A stretch of DNA of 6,291 nucleotides, taken from Spirochaeta sp. (GTDB taxonomy: Bacteria; Spirochaetota; Spirochaetia; Spirochaetales_E; Spirochaetaceae_B). Positions within the stretch are counted from its first letter, which is position 1. Each line of letters begins with the position of its first letter. Under the pieces are notes generated by a model. That model saw only the letters and a program-made list of their open reading frames with translations, was not told the DNA's origin and did no database searches. The position numbers and the translations under genes are program-made. Shown one piece after another: positions 6,259 to 6,291 of the stretch. The stretch spans positions 1 through 6,291 of the forward strand of contig JAUUYD010000147.1 in NCBI GenBank assembly GCA_030590585.1, read 5' to 3'.

Positions 6259-6291
6259 TATTCCTCCCTGGCGGATACAACGACTTTAACA
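6258..6291 (-). CDS. Possible last codons of the gene before floA
   Basis: Reading leftward from the right edge, a frame ends [10 protein letters not shown] and then TAA (6258-6260). The stop shares one base with the floA ATG (TAATG), a common sign of translational coupling. FloA genes are often preceded by an NfeD-family membrane protein gene, which this could be, but ten residues are too few to identify it. An open frame over so short a stretch could also be chance. Confidence 0.35.
   Translation of the reverse strand, partial: VKVVVSAREE
6263..6269 (-). promoter_or_regulatory. Ribosome-binding site of floA
   Basis: On the minus strand AGGGAGG ends 4 bases before the ATG at 6258. It is the only strong Shine-Dalgarno sequence in the window and fixes the floA start. 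Confidence 0.8.

Overview
The window looks like a chromosomal stretch from a free-living bacterium. A spirochaete-like host is my best guess, based on the FloA operon with a lysine-rich membrane-anchored partner and the exported YD-type repeat protein; that assignment is inference with low to moderate confidence. Five complete genes lie on the minus strand. The left edge carries the 3' part of an insertion sequence on the plus strand.

Positions 1-476: the end of an IS110-superfamily element. Its transposase C-terminal domain runs off the left edge. It is followed by about 185 bases of non-coding DNA folded into several hairpins. This is the arrangement of the IS1111 group, in which a guide RNA (seekRNA, equivalent to the bridge RNA of the IS110 group) is encoded downstream of the transposase. 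Two short stretches of this putative RNA match the DNA at the right edge of the element. One is a 9-base antiparallel complement (310-318 against 474-482). The other is an 8-base same-strand identity (400-407 against 469-476). The two matched sites overlap by three bases, as expected if one guide reads the right flank of the target and the other reads the element end across a shared core. This is the most interesting part of the window.

Positions 484-6291, all read leftward: first (at the right edge) possibly the last codons of an unidentified gene, then floA (flotillin-like SPFH membrane scaffold), a small membrane-anchored basic protein 3 bp after it, an EamA/DMT-family permease, a protein combining a degenerate cyclic-nucleotide-binding-like domain with two membrane-linked bacterial PH domains, and an exported protein of about fifteen 32-residue YD/RHS-like repeats. 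Gaps of 3, 116, 21 and 46 bp separate the five complete genes. The first two are clearly a unit, and the last three may form a second unit starting after the 116-bp gap. FloA and the PH-domain protein are both membrane-associated, so a cell-envelope theme is plausible, but no shared pathway can be shown from the sequence.

The insertion sequence appears to have landed just beyond the stop codon of the repeat protein, leaving that gene intact.
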